64,000 nt of DNA, taken from assembly GCF_034140825.1 (NCBI RefSeq), contig NC_089046.1, positions 27,926,001 through 27,990,000 on the forward strand, in the 5' to 3' direction. The notes beneath the pieces were generated by a model that worked only from the letters and a program-made list of their open reading frames with translations, did no database searches and was not told where the DNA came from. This document shows positions 1-12,131 of this stretch, piece by piece. The stretch's first letter is position 1, and each line of letters starts with the position of its first letter. This stretch comes from Oryza sativa Japonica Group. Its lineage: Eukaryota; Streptophyta; Magnoliopsida; Poales; Poaceae. A program made the translations under genes and the position numbers.

Positions 1-355
1 CTTATATATGCATCTGTCTGAGGTTCTCTTTTCTCATTTGGAGGGGATCAAATCAAAACACAATTAAACAGAGGAGTATACAGTTAGAAAGAGCATGAAA
101 AGTTGGTTTACGTCTGCAATAAAATTCAAGCAGGGATCGCAACCACTTTACTTTGCCAAAGAAACTACTTTAATACTTCTCTTCCTGTACGTGTGAAAGA
201 GCAGAAACTACGTTCTACTACTTTACTACTACGAACAAAATCATCCAGCTTCCTTTCCAGCATGCACCTGACCTCGCGATCGAATCAATTCGATCGGCCG
301 ACGCATCCATCGATCAATCCATGTCGCTAGTTCAAACCGTTTACACCAACATATA

Positions 356-581
356 CTCCCTCCACTAATGTATGACGCCATTGACTTTTTATCTAATGTT
401 TGACCATTCATCTTATTCAAATGTTTTGTACAAATATAAAAATATTTATGTCATGCTTAAAGAACTGAATCAAGTCACAATAAAATAAATGATAATTACA
501 TAAATTTTTTGAATAAGACGAATGATCAAACGTTGGATAAAAAATCAACGGCGTCATACATTAAAATTTTAATGAAGGTAG
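356..581. mobile_element. Stowaway-like MITE
   Basis: The left end begins CTCCCTCCACTAATGTATGACG, and the right end carries the inverted counterpart GGCGTCATACATTAA, ending GAAGGTAG. TA dinucleotides flank both ends (354-355 and 582-583). The inner TTGACCATTC / GAATGATCAA arms also pair. No coding capacity. The family assignment follows from the CTCCCTCC terminus and TA duplication known for Stowaway (Tc1/mariner-derived) elements. Confidence 0.75.
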
Positions 582-819
582 TATTAGATGGACATGAAAT
601 GATGTTGAGCTTACTGGTAGCTTTAGCTTATTATTGTTAGCAAGTGTCGCTAGCTGTTGCTATTGCAAATGTGGTGGTGGTGCGAGACAGCCATCTGCCG
701 GCCGGCCATGACAAGAGAAAGTTACGTATGGAGTATCATGGATGCATGCTCATGCTGGGGCCTTTGCTACCACTGCCTCTTCTTCCTCTCAAAGTCCTAG
801 GTTCCCAGCTTTCTAGTTT

Positions 820-1040
820 TGAGAGCCTGTTCCGAAAGTTTTTGATAGCTGCAGCTTTTCAAATTCAGAAGGTTCCTCAAATAATTTAGCTTTCCGTTCA
901 GATTCTAAGAAGTTGTAGTTGTAGAATTCAAAAATTAAACTAACAATCAAAAGCCGAGTTTCTCAGCTTTTCTAGATTCTCATAATCTGGCGACCAACTA
1001 GTTGTTTCTCAGAATCTTAAAGCTTCTCCAAACATGACCA
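820..1040. mobile_element. MITE, probably hAT- or PIF-like
   Basis: The segment starts GAGCCTGTTCCGAAAG and ends TCTCCAAACATGACC, imperfect inverted counterparts of each other. The interior also forms long imperfect pairs (TTCAGATTCTAAGAAG against CTTTTCTAGATTCTC). The exact ends and the target duplication are not clear. Confidence 0.45.
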
Positions 1041-1652
1041 TATACTCCTCGTCAGGGATGGGCTCAGAGCGCGCGATTACATCATCTTGGTGTAACTGAC
1101 TGAGGGAGTGTTTGAGAGAAGGAGAAAAGAGAAAATGCATAAAACAATGTGAACCACTAACGCATGATTAATTGAGTATTAATTATTTTTAACTTAAAAA
1201 TAGATTAGTATGATTTTTAAAAGCAACTTTTCTATATAAGGTTGTCATCGGTTGGCCAATTACGGATAATACGCCAAATGTTTGGCTATTGTGAAAAAAA
1301 ATTTGGGTTAAAACTTTTATATATGTGTTTTTTTTACTTCAAGCTAAAAAAAGAAACTACGAAAAATAAACCTCAAAATCAACTTTTGGTATTGGCATAT
1401 AACTTATACTAAGACAAAAAAGATGTGACCCTAAATTTTTTACAAACAACACATCTTTTAATAGTTTAGAAAACGTGCACGTGAAAAAACAAGGTGAATT
1501 TTCTCTCACAATCATCTGTGGACGAACGTAACCCAGTCTTAATAGAGCTTCTATTATCTAAAATTAGACTCCTCTCCTCTCCAAGCCAATTTAGCTTCCA
1601 TTGCACCACCTCCCTCCCTCCCTCCATCCATCTCTCTTACCACGTACCAACA

Positions 1653-2084
1653 ATGGCCACCATGGCTCCAAGGCTGCTCATCGTCGTCGTCTCCGTCCTC
1701 TTCACCGCCGGCATAATCGCCTCCGCCGCCGCCGCGCGCGACCTCACCGCCGACCCGGCCGGCCAGGCCCCGCCGGCCTACGACTTCGGCATCCCGGCAG
1801 GCTTCTTCGTCCCCGGCACCAACAACCCGTACAACGGCGATCCTGCAGCGTGGGCAGCTGGGTACGGCAGCGCCGCCGCCGGCGACGTCGGCGGGTTCGG
1901 GAATGGTGGGGCGGAGGCGCCGTCGATGGTTTGCTCCGACAAGGGGCCATGCAACGGCAAGAAGCTGACCTGCCCGAAGAAGTGCTTCGTCTCCTTCAGC
2001 CGCTCCGGCAATGGCTACGCCGCCGGCGGTGGCGGCGGCGGCTGCTCCTTCGACTGCTCGACCAAGTGCGAAGCTACCTGCTGA
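1653..2084 (+). CDS. Small secreted Gly/Cys-rich protein (143 aa)
   Basis: A single exon encodes 143 residues. Residues 1-27 form a signal peptide: MATMAPRLL, a hydrophobic stretch of V, L, I and F, then an alanine-rich cleavage region. The mature part is rich in Gly, Ala and Pro (about 30-90). The C-terminus holds eight cysteines at 94, 100, 107, 111, 131, 135, 139 and 143, in the pattern CSDKGPC...CPKKC, then a run of six glycines, then CSFDCSTKC. This matches the plant group of small secreted proteins often labelled glycine-rich or keratin-associated-like; their biochemical role is not known to me. The start at 1653 is preferred over an upstream in-frame start because it begins directly with the signal peptide and has a good context (ACAATGGCC). 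An AATAAA at 2478-2483 is a likely polyadenylation signal. The gene is convergent with the next one. Confidence 0.85.
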   Translation: MATMAPRLLIVVVSVLFTAGIIASAAAARDLTADPAGQAPPAYDFGIPAGFFVPGTNNPYNGDPAAWAAGYGSAAAGDVGGFGNGGAEAPSMVCSDKGPCNGKKLTCPKKCFVSFSRSGNGYAAGGGGGGCSFDCSTKCEATC

Positions 2085-3010
2085 TCATTTTACTACTTCA
2101 TTTCCTCACCCATCGAATCCAAGGCCTCCTCTTGCATCAGCTCAATACTTCATCTATACACATCATCATCAGCTGATGATACCGCTCCAGATATCTATCT
2201 ATCTATCTATCTAATCTACAGGTTTGGTGCTTGCTTGCTAATGTCTACTACGTACCCATCTTAATCTGCTTAATTAATTGGTGCAAAATATATTTCTACC
2301 TATATATGTTCTTAACTAATCCTGCATATATATTCTGGAAAACGGACATGCACATCTGTTTTTTTTTACTTGTTCGAATGCTGCATGTACGTGTTTTCAT
2401 TACCTCTACTGCAGAGACTACTACTTGTGTGTGTAACCGTACCTATAAACTTGTACTCCATCACGTAATGATGAATGAATAAAGGAGCGTGTCATATTTG
2501 TAACCCGTGTTGTATCTGCGACTTGTGTTGTAAATTGTTATGATGGAGGAGAATATAATACCGCATGTTTGCCTAACCCTGCCTGCAAAACGCCACCCGT
2601 CTCAATGTTTGTTGTCAGCCGCTCTTTCAGATCTCATAACTCAAAATTGCCGGTAAGTACATATATATGCATCTTAATTCAAGCTATTTCAGTGGTCCAC
2701 CAAATGATGAATCTTTTGCTGTAAGTTTTCATGCTTGCCTTCTTTTACTGTCAAAACTAGATGTATGTATCTAAAAGGGTATTTTCATGGTAAAGAGTAT
2801 ATGTGTTTCACAAGTGCAGGCAAGACTGAGTTACCCATTAATTCCAACAACATGCTCACAAAGAATTGAAGGCAACTCGCAACTCATCAGAAAAAATCAA
2901 TGTGAAAAGTGTTCAGAAACTATCCTATCGACTTCTTCTGCCCATCATGAGGTTAACTCACAACTCCAACTCTCATCACGAAGATCAAGAGCTCATCAGG
3001 TATCGATTCA
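2085..3010. other. Convergent 3' region between two genes
   Basis: This holds the 3'UTR of the Gly/Cys-rich gene (likely poly(A) signal AATAAA at 2478-2483) and, on the other strand, the 3'UTR of the Utp12-domain gene. A short ATCT microsatellite lies near 2193-2212. No further gene is supported. Confidence 0.6.
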
Positions 3011-5411
3011 TCAGTCGCTCATGACCTCACTTCCATCTGAATGCTCAGAAGCATCAGTAACACCCCCCAGATCTTCACCCTCCCCACTGGTTTCCATATC
3101 ATCAACTTCAGACTCTTCATCATCAGTATCCTTGTCCTCATAAATTATCGGCGGGGATCCTTCTTCCTCTCCGGATCCATCATCGTCAATCTGGGAGATA
3201 CATACTTTCAGTTATGGATTTGCAATGCTCAAAATGATGGCACTTGCTGGTGGGGTAAAAGTAAAACTTACCTCACTGAAAAGATAATCTAGACAGGTAG
3301 ACAACTGCAGCGATGATTTGAAGGTCGATGTTCTTGCATCAATTAGCTGAGAGAAATGCAATCAGTAATAGTAAAATCCAAAAATAAACATGAGCACATG
3401 ACTTATAATTGTTATTATGTCTCCACTAGTGCACTAAAAGCTGACATATTCACAGTAATTTTGACATCCACAAATTCCAAGGGGCTGTATAGCCTAGATG
3501 CAGACATCCTGATGCACATCACTAAAGGAGGTTGTAAGTGGTGCATACGGAGACAACTCTTTATGCAGTACAGGCCATACTTTGCTGCTAATGCTATAGG
3601 TATGTAAACTCTCAGAGGTATGTTGCATATATATATGGAAATAATCCCACGAGTCAGAAAGAATATGCAGTCGGTAACACTAACATTCAAAACAAAAATG
3701 ACCTGCAATCTGTCTCTTCATGTCTGAGCTATAGCGTGCATACTGATACATTCAAGATAATAATTGGCGCTAAACAGGTTACTTGAGAATACGGTGCTTA
3801 GATATCCAGAGGCTAGTATCATTCAGGAGGCCACCATCTGGTATAGGTAAAGAAAGCTCTCAACTTCACTTCACGTGGGGCAGTAAAGTTCTAAATCAAT
3901 CACCAGGAAATGATGTGCTGGTTTTTCAAAAAAATATTTGTTGCTCCAAAGGATATAAAGGAAAAACATATTTTAAACAACTCACATGATAGAGTGAGTT
4001 GAGAAGAAGCTCAATTACTGAACAATATCCTTCACATAAATGTAGCTAATTGCTACCTATGCAATCAGAATTAGTTAATAAATACTCACATGATAGAGTG
4101 AGTTGAGCAGAAGCAGAGAAGACTCCTGAGAAACTATGCTACTCATGTGTTGACTGAGCAAACTTTGCAGCCATGGGAGCAAGGAAACCAGCACTGCACC
4201 CCTGACAAAGGGGAAAAAATGGAAAACATAAGACCTCTACGTCAAAATATAACCAAATAATCTTGGCAGTATGTAAATATAATCATTGTTTGAGTAGCCC
4301 ATGAAAATCCAGTCAAACATAGATGCAGAAAAAAGAATTGAAGCTCTCCTTTTTTTCATGTCTACTGATGAATTACATAATAACCCGAATTGTATATCCT
4401 AAGCCCATCTTCTTTGTACTGAATTGCAAAAGTGCGTCTAACGAATTATCCTACCTCGATTGCATAAGCAATATGAAGAACTTGAGAAGCTTCACAGCGT
4501 CTGCTGGTGTAAGAAGTGATATTGAATTAACAATGACCTGCACAGAAACCAACACTGAAATTATCAGATTTGATGACCAAATTGCATCAAGGATTAGTCA
4601 ATGTTAACTTATAACATCTCTCAATAACAGGTAAGAATTAGTGATTAACACTAGCAGAGCAAGTGATGAATAAAATCATATTTCAGTACCACGAAAATCT
4701 GGCGATATAGCCGAATGCAGTGCAAGTGAAACGGCAGGCAAGCATCGCATTGCATCATTGCAAGAAGGGAAAACCATGACGATACCTTGTGGTCTTTATT
4801 GTACAAGCAATTGAGCAAGGATGCGTGGTCATCAGCCCGCAGAGCCTGCTTGAGCAAGACGTGAACCGAGTCCGCGCTCGGCGGCATCACCACGGGGAGT
4901 GGCTGCTCCTGGGTAGCTTCACCTGCTGTCCCGTCGCCTCCTCCGTTGAGCAGATTCAGGGTGGCCAGCTTTTCCTCCATGGTGGGTTCGTCAAGATTAT
5001 ACTCCGGATTAGCACCACTGTCGTTGATTGCATCTGAAACATAGACACCAAGGGCATGTTCACTTTGATGCCAAAAAAATACTTACCAAATTTTGGCATT
5101 GCCGAAATTTTAGCAACTTGTCAAAATTTTGGCAAGATTTCTTATATAGTTACCAAAATTTGACAGCAAACTAAATATAGCCATTTTTTGGCAACTTTAT
5201 CAAAATTTGGTAAGGTTGAAAATGACATCAAAGTGAACAGGTCCCAAATCATGCTGTCACCAATGGCTGTTCAGAGAGCTCGCGTTTATCTGTGCCAGCG
5301 GCTAGCCTAGACAAGCAGGGAAAAAACCAAGAACTGAGGAACAGGGTTACCTGATGGCAGGGGAGCGCCCGGGGCAGGTTGCCTCCGGCGGCGCCGGCGA
5401 GTGAGGTCCAT
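3011..5411 (-). CDS. Utp12-domain protein, WDR43/UTP5 C-terminus-like, without WD40 repeats
   Basis: Six exons on the minus strand: 5411-5351, 5033-4786, 4537-4455, 4201-4090, 3346-3272 and 3190-3011. All junctions are GT-AG and the frame stays open through 252 aa. Residues about 75-195 form a Utp12 domain (VHVLLKQALRADDH, LLTPADAVKLLKFF, SLLPWLQSLL, LIDARTSTFK). The C-terminus is an acidic tail rich in D, E and S, as in WDR43/UTP5, the t-UTP subunit of the small-subunit processome that acts in nucleolar pre-rRNA transcription and 18S processing. Unlike UTP5, no WD40 propeller precedes the domain: the first exon encodes only MDLTRRRRRRQPAPGAPLPS, and an in-frame stop lies just upstream of the start. 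An Arg cluster at residues 5-10 could act as a nuclear or nucleolar signal. Intron 1 carries a MITE. A nucleolar ribosome-biogenesis role is inferred from the domain only. Confidence 0.88.
5052..5245. mobile_element. MITE inside intron 1 of the Utp12-domain gene
   Basis: The left end GGGCATGTTCACTTTGATG pairs with the right end CATCAAAGTGAACAGGTCCC. The interior is AT-rich with repeated CAAAATTTGG-type motifs on both strands, so the whole element could fold back. It has no coding capacity. The superfamily is not certain. It sits wholly within the intron and leaves both splice sites untouched. Confidence 0.75.
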
Positions 5412-6252
5412 CCGCTTACTTCAGCACGCAGCTGGCGTCGGCGCCGGTGGAGACAAACGAAGCGAGAGAGCAGCGGCGGCGGCGGCGGCGGAAGAAGAGA
5501 GAGAGGGGGAGAGAGAGAGAGATGAAGGAAGTGCAAGGCCGCACGGATGGGCCGGAATACGGCCCAGCCCATCCTATCTCCAGACATTTTTTATATTTCT
5601 TCCTCTCCTTTTTTTTTTCTAGTTTTCTTTCCGTGTAATTCTTTTGCACGTTCGCGAATAATTTTCTTCCAAATAGTAGCTGCTCATACTGGCATTCCTG
5701 TCTACCTTTTCAATGCTCACGACAAGCATGCTCATTTTCTCATTTTCAGAGGTTTTGTTTCCAAAAACATTTTTACTGAAAGAATTTGAGGCTGGCTAGG
5801 AACACCAACAGTCCAATGCCTATGGTTGACATAGGAGTACACGCAAGTACGCAACTCGCGGCAGGTGAAGCAAATTAATCATCCGAACATACTCAACAAC
5901 TATCACAAGGAAGAATTAGCATTTAGTTCATCATTCCAACAACATTTCTTCTCCATCTGGAGCAAATAAAAGCCATCATTCCTGCGTCTCGCATGCTAAA
6001 ATCACCACAAGCTTACTGGACAGTCTGGGCTGAATGTTGTAAGAATCCATATCTCAAACAGGATGTCAAAGTTGCCATTAACCTATGCTTCAGTTCTAAT
6101 TCTTCCGAAGAAGACGCCGTTCTCCATACTCCCACCATGAATTCAAGCCTAATGCCAAGTACTAGTACTGCATATGCACAAAATTGCAGCTGAGCTACTA
6201 GTTAAACTGTCTCTAAACCAACAAAAAAGGGCTTCGGGTCACTCGGCATTAC
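5412..6252. other. Spacer between Utp12-domain gene and ankyrin-TPR gene 1
   Basis: The right side is the 3'UTR of the ankyrin-TPR gene. The left side is the 5'UTR and promoter of the Utp12-domain gene, with a CCG/CTCTCT-rich leader on the minus strand (about 5465-5525 seen as GGC and GAGA repeats on the plus strand). Nothing else is supported. Confidence 0.5.
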
Positions 6253-9200
6253 TCAGTTCTTCAGGTCCATCGCCTCCCTGAGAGCAAATCTCCATTAGAA
6301 CATCCAACACAATGATATCAAAGCACAACTTACAATGCACAAATACCAGGACTAGTGGTGAGAATCTCTTACCAGAACAGTTTGTCCATCTCATCACTTT
6401 CAGGATCCAACTCTATACCATGGGTCAACGCCACGCAAGCTTTCTCATAATCCTAATGAAGGACAAAATGCGCATATGGTCAGCCAAATGAGATGGTAGT
6501 TAGTTAGCAATGAGAATGGAATGGTGAATTGAAGTTTTTTTTATGCTGCACCTTCTCAAGCATTAGAGCTTCTCCTAGCCGATGGTAGGCCTCCGACAAC
6601 TTCGGGTGATGTTTTGCGCATGTGGTTGCATCTTTCACAGCCTTTTTTCCCTCACCCATGCGAAGCCAGCAAAGACACCTCTTTAGAAGAGTTGTGGCAT
6701 CACAAGGATCAACTTCCAGTGCCTGCGGTGAACCAAACAGTATCTGTCAAATATAGTGTTGCTGCCACATCCAAAAATTTAATTGTCACAAAGTTACATT
6801 TCTCATTTATCTCAGATAGAGTTGAACCCATAGTGAAATTCACATATCAACAAGAACTTAAAACTGTAGATGGCATAGCAATTATATGACAGAATTCCTA
6901 GAAGATATATCATCCCACATAACTGCTGTTGCTCAACTCATACTGAATCATCAAAATAACTACTCGAAGGAGACACTATTTCGTAGTACATATACTTTGT
7001 GCACAAAGCTCATGATGATTTTATATCAAAAAATCATTGCTTATCCTGTAAAAAAGGTATAACTGCTGATTTTTTGAATCCATGAAATGGAAGAAAGCTG
7101 CATCTTATTGACAATTCAAGGAAACAGAAAATTTTGCATTGAGTTGAATGAAAAGAAGTGATGAGCTCATGGCACTAGTCTTTCAGCATAGTAGCATTCT
7201 AATAGTCGATGCACTATTTAAGTAGATAGAAGAATGTACCTGTGTGTACCACACTGATGCTTTTTCATAATCCTGCTCATCAAATGCTTCATTCCCTTTT
7301 TGTTTCAGGTCAGACATTTTCGTGTTAACGTAATCATCATCCTGTTCAATTTATAACAGCATGAGTCAGACAGATTCAGAGGTCCAATGTGACAAAATGC
7401 AATGTAACAAGTAAAAGGGGATGTTTATTGATAAACCCTGTTTCTCTATTGTTAGGTCTGATGAACAAGCTACGAGCTATTGTTAACTTTGGGTCAAAAC
7501 TAATACAAACTATCCTGCTGCTGAGAACAAGGTGGCATGTTGCCTGCAATGGGTACAAACAATTGTGGTTCCTTGTGTCAAAACAGGGTTTGAGACCCCG
7601 CTGGTAATCCACCATTTTTACCAGTGATCCTGGGAAACCTGATGTGTATCAGTATCTAGAAAAGCATGTACCAATCCCCCTCACCAGGTATCAATTCAGG
7701 GAAGCAAATTTAATATAGAAACAAACTTCCTTCATCTTCTTTTTGCAAGAACAATAAAACAAGCCCACATGAAGAAAGCTAAAGAGAGCAACCAGACGCT
7801 AGCAAGTATGGGCAACTGCTATAGTAACATACCTCTAGCTTCTTGCGTTCCAGATTGGCATAAGTAATTACCCCATCAACGCTCCAGTCAGCAACAGTTG
7901 GAATTGGGTTGGTCAAAGGAAATAGAATCTCAACATCTTCCCTTGTACCATACACAGCAGCCAGCTCTATTGGCATTCTACCATGCTGTTTGGCAAACGA
8001 ATAAAGCTTTATAAAGTCATATTGGAGATCAGAGAAAGGTAAGACGATGCTTCCTTCCAATAACGCTAATTTAGGAATTAACTTTGCTCCACCAAGGCAC
8101 ATCACTAAATGATGTAATGCCACCACATAAATGACTGATGAATATGGAATAGTACTTGTTTTATCAATAATTTTTTCAAAATTGCTACCATCAGTTCTTG
8201 TTGTCCTAAACTTTTTAAACATGTTGCCATTAGAAAAGACCAATTAGCATTATGCTCACCGACTATTAATTATCTCTATGCACCTGACCAACAAAAAAAG
8301 CTAAATGAAAATGAAAACAGGGAATTTAGCAGGCTTGTGTCAACTCTAGAAGCAGATGATAGTGGTCTGCGAAACACACCACAGAATGGTGTACACATGT
8401 CTCACAAATCAAATCACACTATTCAACTGATGCTCAAATGCTCCAAATCTTTTGCATAATCTTGTTTCCGAAAGAAAAAAGAATTTCCTATAACCAAAAA
8501 CTGTGAACTTTCGATGCTCTATAACCAATTTTGCCTAGTATCTTTTACAAATAAGCGTGTGCCACATATGTGAATTTTCAGGAATACATTTCATTGTTCC
8601 ATACTAGTGATGCATATCAATGCCACAGGCCTAAAATCATTGAAGCTACAAACTCAATCTGCTGATAGTGATGGTGTGATAAGCAAAACAGAAGGCTCAC
8701 CGTGTCAGGACAATTTGGGTTTGCTCCAGCCTTCAACAACAACTTTATAGCTTCAGTTAATCCACTCCCTGCAGCTCTCGCCAGGGGGTTGTTTGTAGCA
8801 TTTACATCAGCTCCAGCCTACAAATGTTTATGTATAATACAAAATGATTATACATTTTCTTCACATAACTTGATGATTATAACAGCTCTAGCCATATATA
8901 GTATCAGTTATTTAGCCTTATCCTATTGCAGCAGTCCAAAGGAGAAAATATTGTACCTGGATCAATAGCTTCACACAAGGTAAGGAAGTAGTGAATAACG
9001 CCGCAGATAAAGGTGTTGCTTGAGAAGAAGGCATAACCTTGTTGGGCTGGAAAAGAAAGAAATGTATTATCATACATTATGACAGTTCCTAGAGAAAGAG
9101 ATAATTTAAGAAAGTTGTTTGTGTTTCTTCCGTTGTTCCTATTGATTATTCAGTGGAGTAGTTGTTAATGTGTGGATCACGGCTCAGCCAGACCTGGGCT

Positions 9201-11263
9201 AGCTCAGTGCTCACACATCAATAACCAAAATGAGAGTAAGGATGGAACAGTGGGAGGAAATAGTAAGCCCCAACATAAGAAAAGTATAAGCATCGTACAT
9301 CTGCTTGGTGCTCCAACAAAATCTTCACAGTACTTTCATATCCTTTAATAGCAGCAAAATGCAGAGGTGTCCCATGATCTGATTTGCCATCAACATGAGC
9401 TCCTCTAGAAAGCAGCAATTTTACTATTTCAGTCCTCCCTGAACAATCACATAAAAAAATTGAAGGTCACTGATGTATGAGAGAAACAATTTGGGGGCAG
9501 ACAAGTTTGAGAAGCCAGAGCAAAGAGGCAATTTAACACTTAACTGCTTAACTGGAGGATAATAAAAGAAAAAGACAAACCAGTCCTAAATAACACACAA
9601 AAAGAGCAGTTCACTCTTGGAGGAACATGTTTCAGTGGCTAGAACAAAACACACACACACAAAAAGAAACCCTGGCAGCAGGTTGATAAATAAATATGAG
9701 GTTTATGAAGTAGAAACAGTCCAACAGTTATACTAGGATGAATGGTAAAGTGCAGATAATCTATGATGATGTGAATGATATATTTTAACATTTTCTTATG
9801 ATGAATTAATATGTATAGGCTGATGAACATGAAAAGTGTACATCAGCAAGGTCTATATCACTTAAACAACACCTGTAAAAACAAAATGCGTCAGGAAATG
9901 CTGCATTAGGCTTGCTTTGTTGTACATTTGCTAGACGCTAAGGTCCCCATCAGTTGCTTACAACTTATTATAAGCCGTAACGGCTTATTAGCAATTAAAA
10001 AATGTTGTGCGAAAAAAACTTTTGTATATATATTCTTAGCGACTTAAAAGTCAAAGCTGAAAAAAAAACTATGTTGAAAAAAAAAACATCAAAATCAAAT
10101 TAAAAATCAAGTTTTAAAGTTCAGATTTTGGCTTTAGCTTATAAGCCATAGGGCAAACAATGAGGCCCTTACAGTATTGTCTGCATTTTTCTCCACATTC
10201 AACGTAAGGCTGCTCATCATGACAGAATGCAGATTGGATGTAGCAGGGAATCCTACAAGAAGATAGGATATTCCCCTAATAAATCCAAGGGCATAATGCT
10301 GTTCCACTGAACGGGATTGGGTTGAAGCAGTATTCCGAATGACACATAGTATGCCGGGTAGTACAGCATAACTCAGATTGTTCTTTTGTAATAAAAACAA
10401 AAAAAGAAAAAGAAGAAGTTGAACTAAATCTGAGGATTGGTTTCCCCTGTTTATACCTTTCTTTGCAGCTGAATGAAGAAAAGTGATGTTTCCTTCACGT
10501 TCATGATGGATATCAGCACCATGATCAATGAGATACCTGACAGAGGGCAGGTCCCCACCGGCAATGGCTCGCTCGAGGGGAGTCTTCCTACCTAGCGTGG
10601 CAAGGCAATGAAAACCAGATTCACAATAACAGTGAGACATCCAGCTGAAATAGCTAGCTAGTACTCCTAGCTGGCGAAGAGGACAAAAGGAAGCAGAAGA
10701 GGAGGATGAATCTTGACATGCACCTGGAGTGGTGTCCGGCTTGTTGACGTCCATGTTGGCCACCTCGAGCAAGTAGCGGTAGACGTGCAGGCTTCTGGCG
10801 GCGTGCAGCGCGTTCATGCCGTGGAAGGCCGTGCGCGCCACGGTGGCCGCGATCCCCTCCCCGTCGTCGTCCAGCGTCGCGGCGATCTCTGATTGAGCAC
10901 AACAGCAAGCAAGCAAGTCTCGTTCTATCACTTCCATGAGCGGAATCAAGAAGCCCGAAAAAGATTTTAAAAAAAGATTTTTTTTTTTGTTTTGTTTTCT
11001 TGCATGTACAAGTACAGGTGTTCAGGGGTGGCGAGGAAGAGAAGTGTACCCTTGATGCGGCGGAGGTTGCCGTCGTGGGCGGCGAGGAGCAAGTTGGCCT
11101 CCGCGGGCCAGCTGTCCTGATCTGCGCGTGAATGGCAGGCAAAGGGATCGAGGAGGAGGAGGAAGAGATTAGATTAAGAATAAAGAATGAAGAGAAGAAG
11201 ACATGATGAATGCAGCGCAATACCGTCGCCGAGAAGCTTCTCGAAGAGGTCGGGCAGCGACAT
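6253..11263 (-). CDS. Ankyrin-repeat and TPR protein, copy 1 (429 aa)
   Basis: Twelve exons on the minus strand: 11263-11224, 11121-11050, 10888-10724, 10591-10457, 9438-9299, 9046-8957, 8817-8701, 7985-7833, 7341-7240, 6722-6552, 6452-6373 and 6277-6253. All junctions are GT-AG and the frame runs from MSLPDLFEKLLG to AMDLKN. Residues about 55-275 contain seven or so ankyrin repeats (GMNALHAA, RKTPLERAIAGGD, NITFLHSAAKKG, HGTPLHFAAIKG, GRMPIELAAVYG). Residues about 312-425 form three TPR units (LKQKGNEAFDEQDYEKA onward). No signal peptide or membrane segment, so probably a soluble scaffold or chaperone adaptor. A GAA/CTT microsatellite lies in the 5'UTR and a MITE in intron 4. In TPR2 the usual SNRS is replaced by LKRC and the usual K before YxR by E, so the dicarboxylate clamp seems weakened. 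A paralog with the same exon plan lies at 58,942-63,504 on the plus strand. Confidence 0.93.
9942..10168. mobile_element. MITE in intron 4 of ankyrin-TPR gene 1
   Basis: Ends GGTCCCCATCAGTTGCTTA and GGCAAACAATGAGGCCC are imperfect inverted repeats. Inner arms TTATAAGCC (left) and GGCTTTAGCTTATAAGCC (right) also pair. It is AT-rich, non-coding and wholly intronic. A common rice MITE type; the superfamily was not settled. Confidence 0.65.
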
Positions 11264-11365
11264 GATGCCGTCCTGGCTAGGCTAGGGTTTCGTTTGTTGC
11301 TGCTGCGGCTGGGTTGTGTTTGGGTTGGGGAAAGGAGGAGAGAAGGGAAGAATGGTCCAAGAATT

Positions 11366-11393
11366 GAAGAAGAAGAAGAAGAAGAAGAAGAAG
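11366..11393. repeat. GAA trinucleotide microsatellite
   Basis: About nine GAA units (CTT on the gene's strand) lie in the probable 5'UTR of ankyrin-TPR gene 1, roughly 100 bases upstream of its start codon. A GA-dinucleotide run follows at about 11,435-11,456. Confidence 0.85.
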
Positions 11394-11785
11394 CGCTTCT
11401 CTGCTGCAACTCTGCAAGTGCAGAGAGAGCAGAGAAAGAGAGAGAGAGAGAGAGGCGAGGAGGCGGGAAGTGATCGATCGAGTGGGGTCCCACTCCCAGA
11501 CGCAGAGGCAGAGGAAGTGGAGCAATGGCGGGTCGACATGGCAGCCCCCAATCCCCGGCTTTTTTCTGCTCCGATTCTCCCCATCTTTTTCCATGTCTTT
11601 GCCTTCTTCTCCTCTCCTATCCTCTTCTTGGCTTCTTGCTTGTTCATCCTGCACACCACACTAGCAGTGGAGTAAAACTGTAAAAAGTATTTCAGATCTT
11701 TGATTTTTGCTTGGTGGTGAGAGATAAATAAAAGACAAGTCGTCTGCAACCCTGCATCAATAACCTCCATACAGATAAACAAACT

Positions 11786-12131
11786 GGGCCTTGAGTAGTT
11801 CCCAATTTTTTTTTCTAAAAAAGTCGCATCGAATCTTTAAACACATACATGCAGCATTAAATATAGATTAAAAAATTTAATTACACAGTTTACATGGAAA
11901 TCGCGAGAGGAATCTTTTGAGTCTAATTAGTTTATGATTAGTCATAAGTGCTACAATAACCCATATGTACTAATGACGGATTATTTAGGCTTAATAAATT
12001 CCTCGCAGTTTCCAGGCGAGATATGAAATTAGTTTTTTCATTCGTGTCCAAAAACCACTTCCGACATCCGATCAAACATCCGATGTGGCACTCAAAAATT
12101 TTCTTTTCTCAAACTAAACACACCTTGGGCC
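11786..12131. mobile_element. Non-autonomous DNA element (MITE-like, about 345 bp)
   Basis: The left end GGGCCTTGAGTAGTTCCCAA and right end AACTAAACACACCTTGGGCC are inverted counterparts of the rice GTTTAGTTC type. The interior contains CGAATCTTTAAACACATAC-like and ATCCGATGTGGCAC-like motifs seen in many rice copies of this type and again in a fragment near 30,100-30,345 of this window. No coding capacity. Confidence 0.65.

Larger units (their letters stand above)
1..1652. other. Intergenic region upstream of the Gly/Cys-rich gene
   Basis: No convincing gene is visible. It holds a Stowaway-like MITE (356-581), a MITE with CCTGTTC-type ends (about 820-1040), and AT-rich DNA around 1100-1420 that resembles pieces of other rice MITEs (compare the AT-rich stretch at 12,230-12,300). 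A TATATAAG string at 1234-1241 is about 420 bases before the next start codon and seems too far away to be that gene's TATA box unless an intron lies in the 5'UTR. Confidence 0.6.

Noticed and set aside
1234-1241. TATATAAG as the TATA box of the Gly/Cys-rich gene
   Set aside because: It is over 400 bases from the start codon and lies in MITE-like AT-rich DNA.
1494-1652. N-terminal extension of the Gly/Cys-rich protein
   Set aside because: It would put 53 residues before a clear signal peptide and starts at a non-ATG codon, so it is read as leader.
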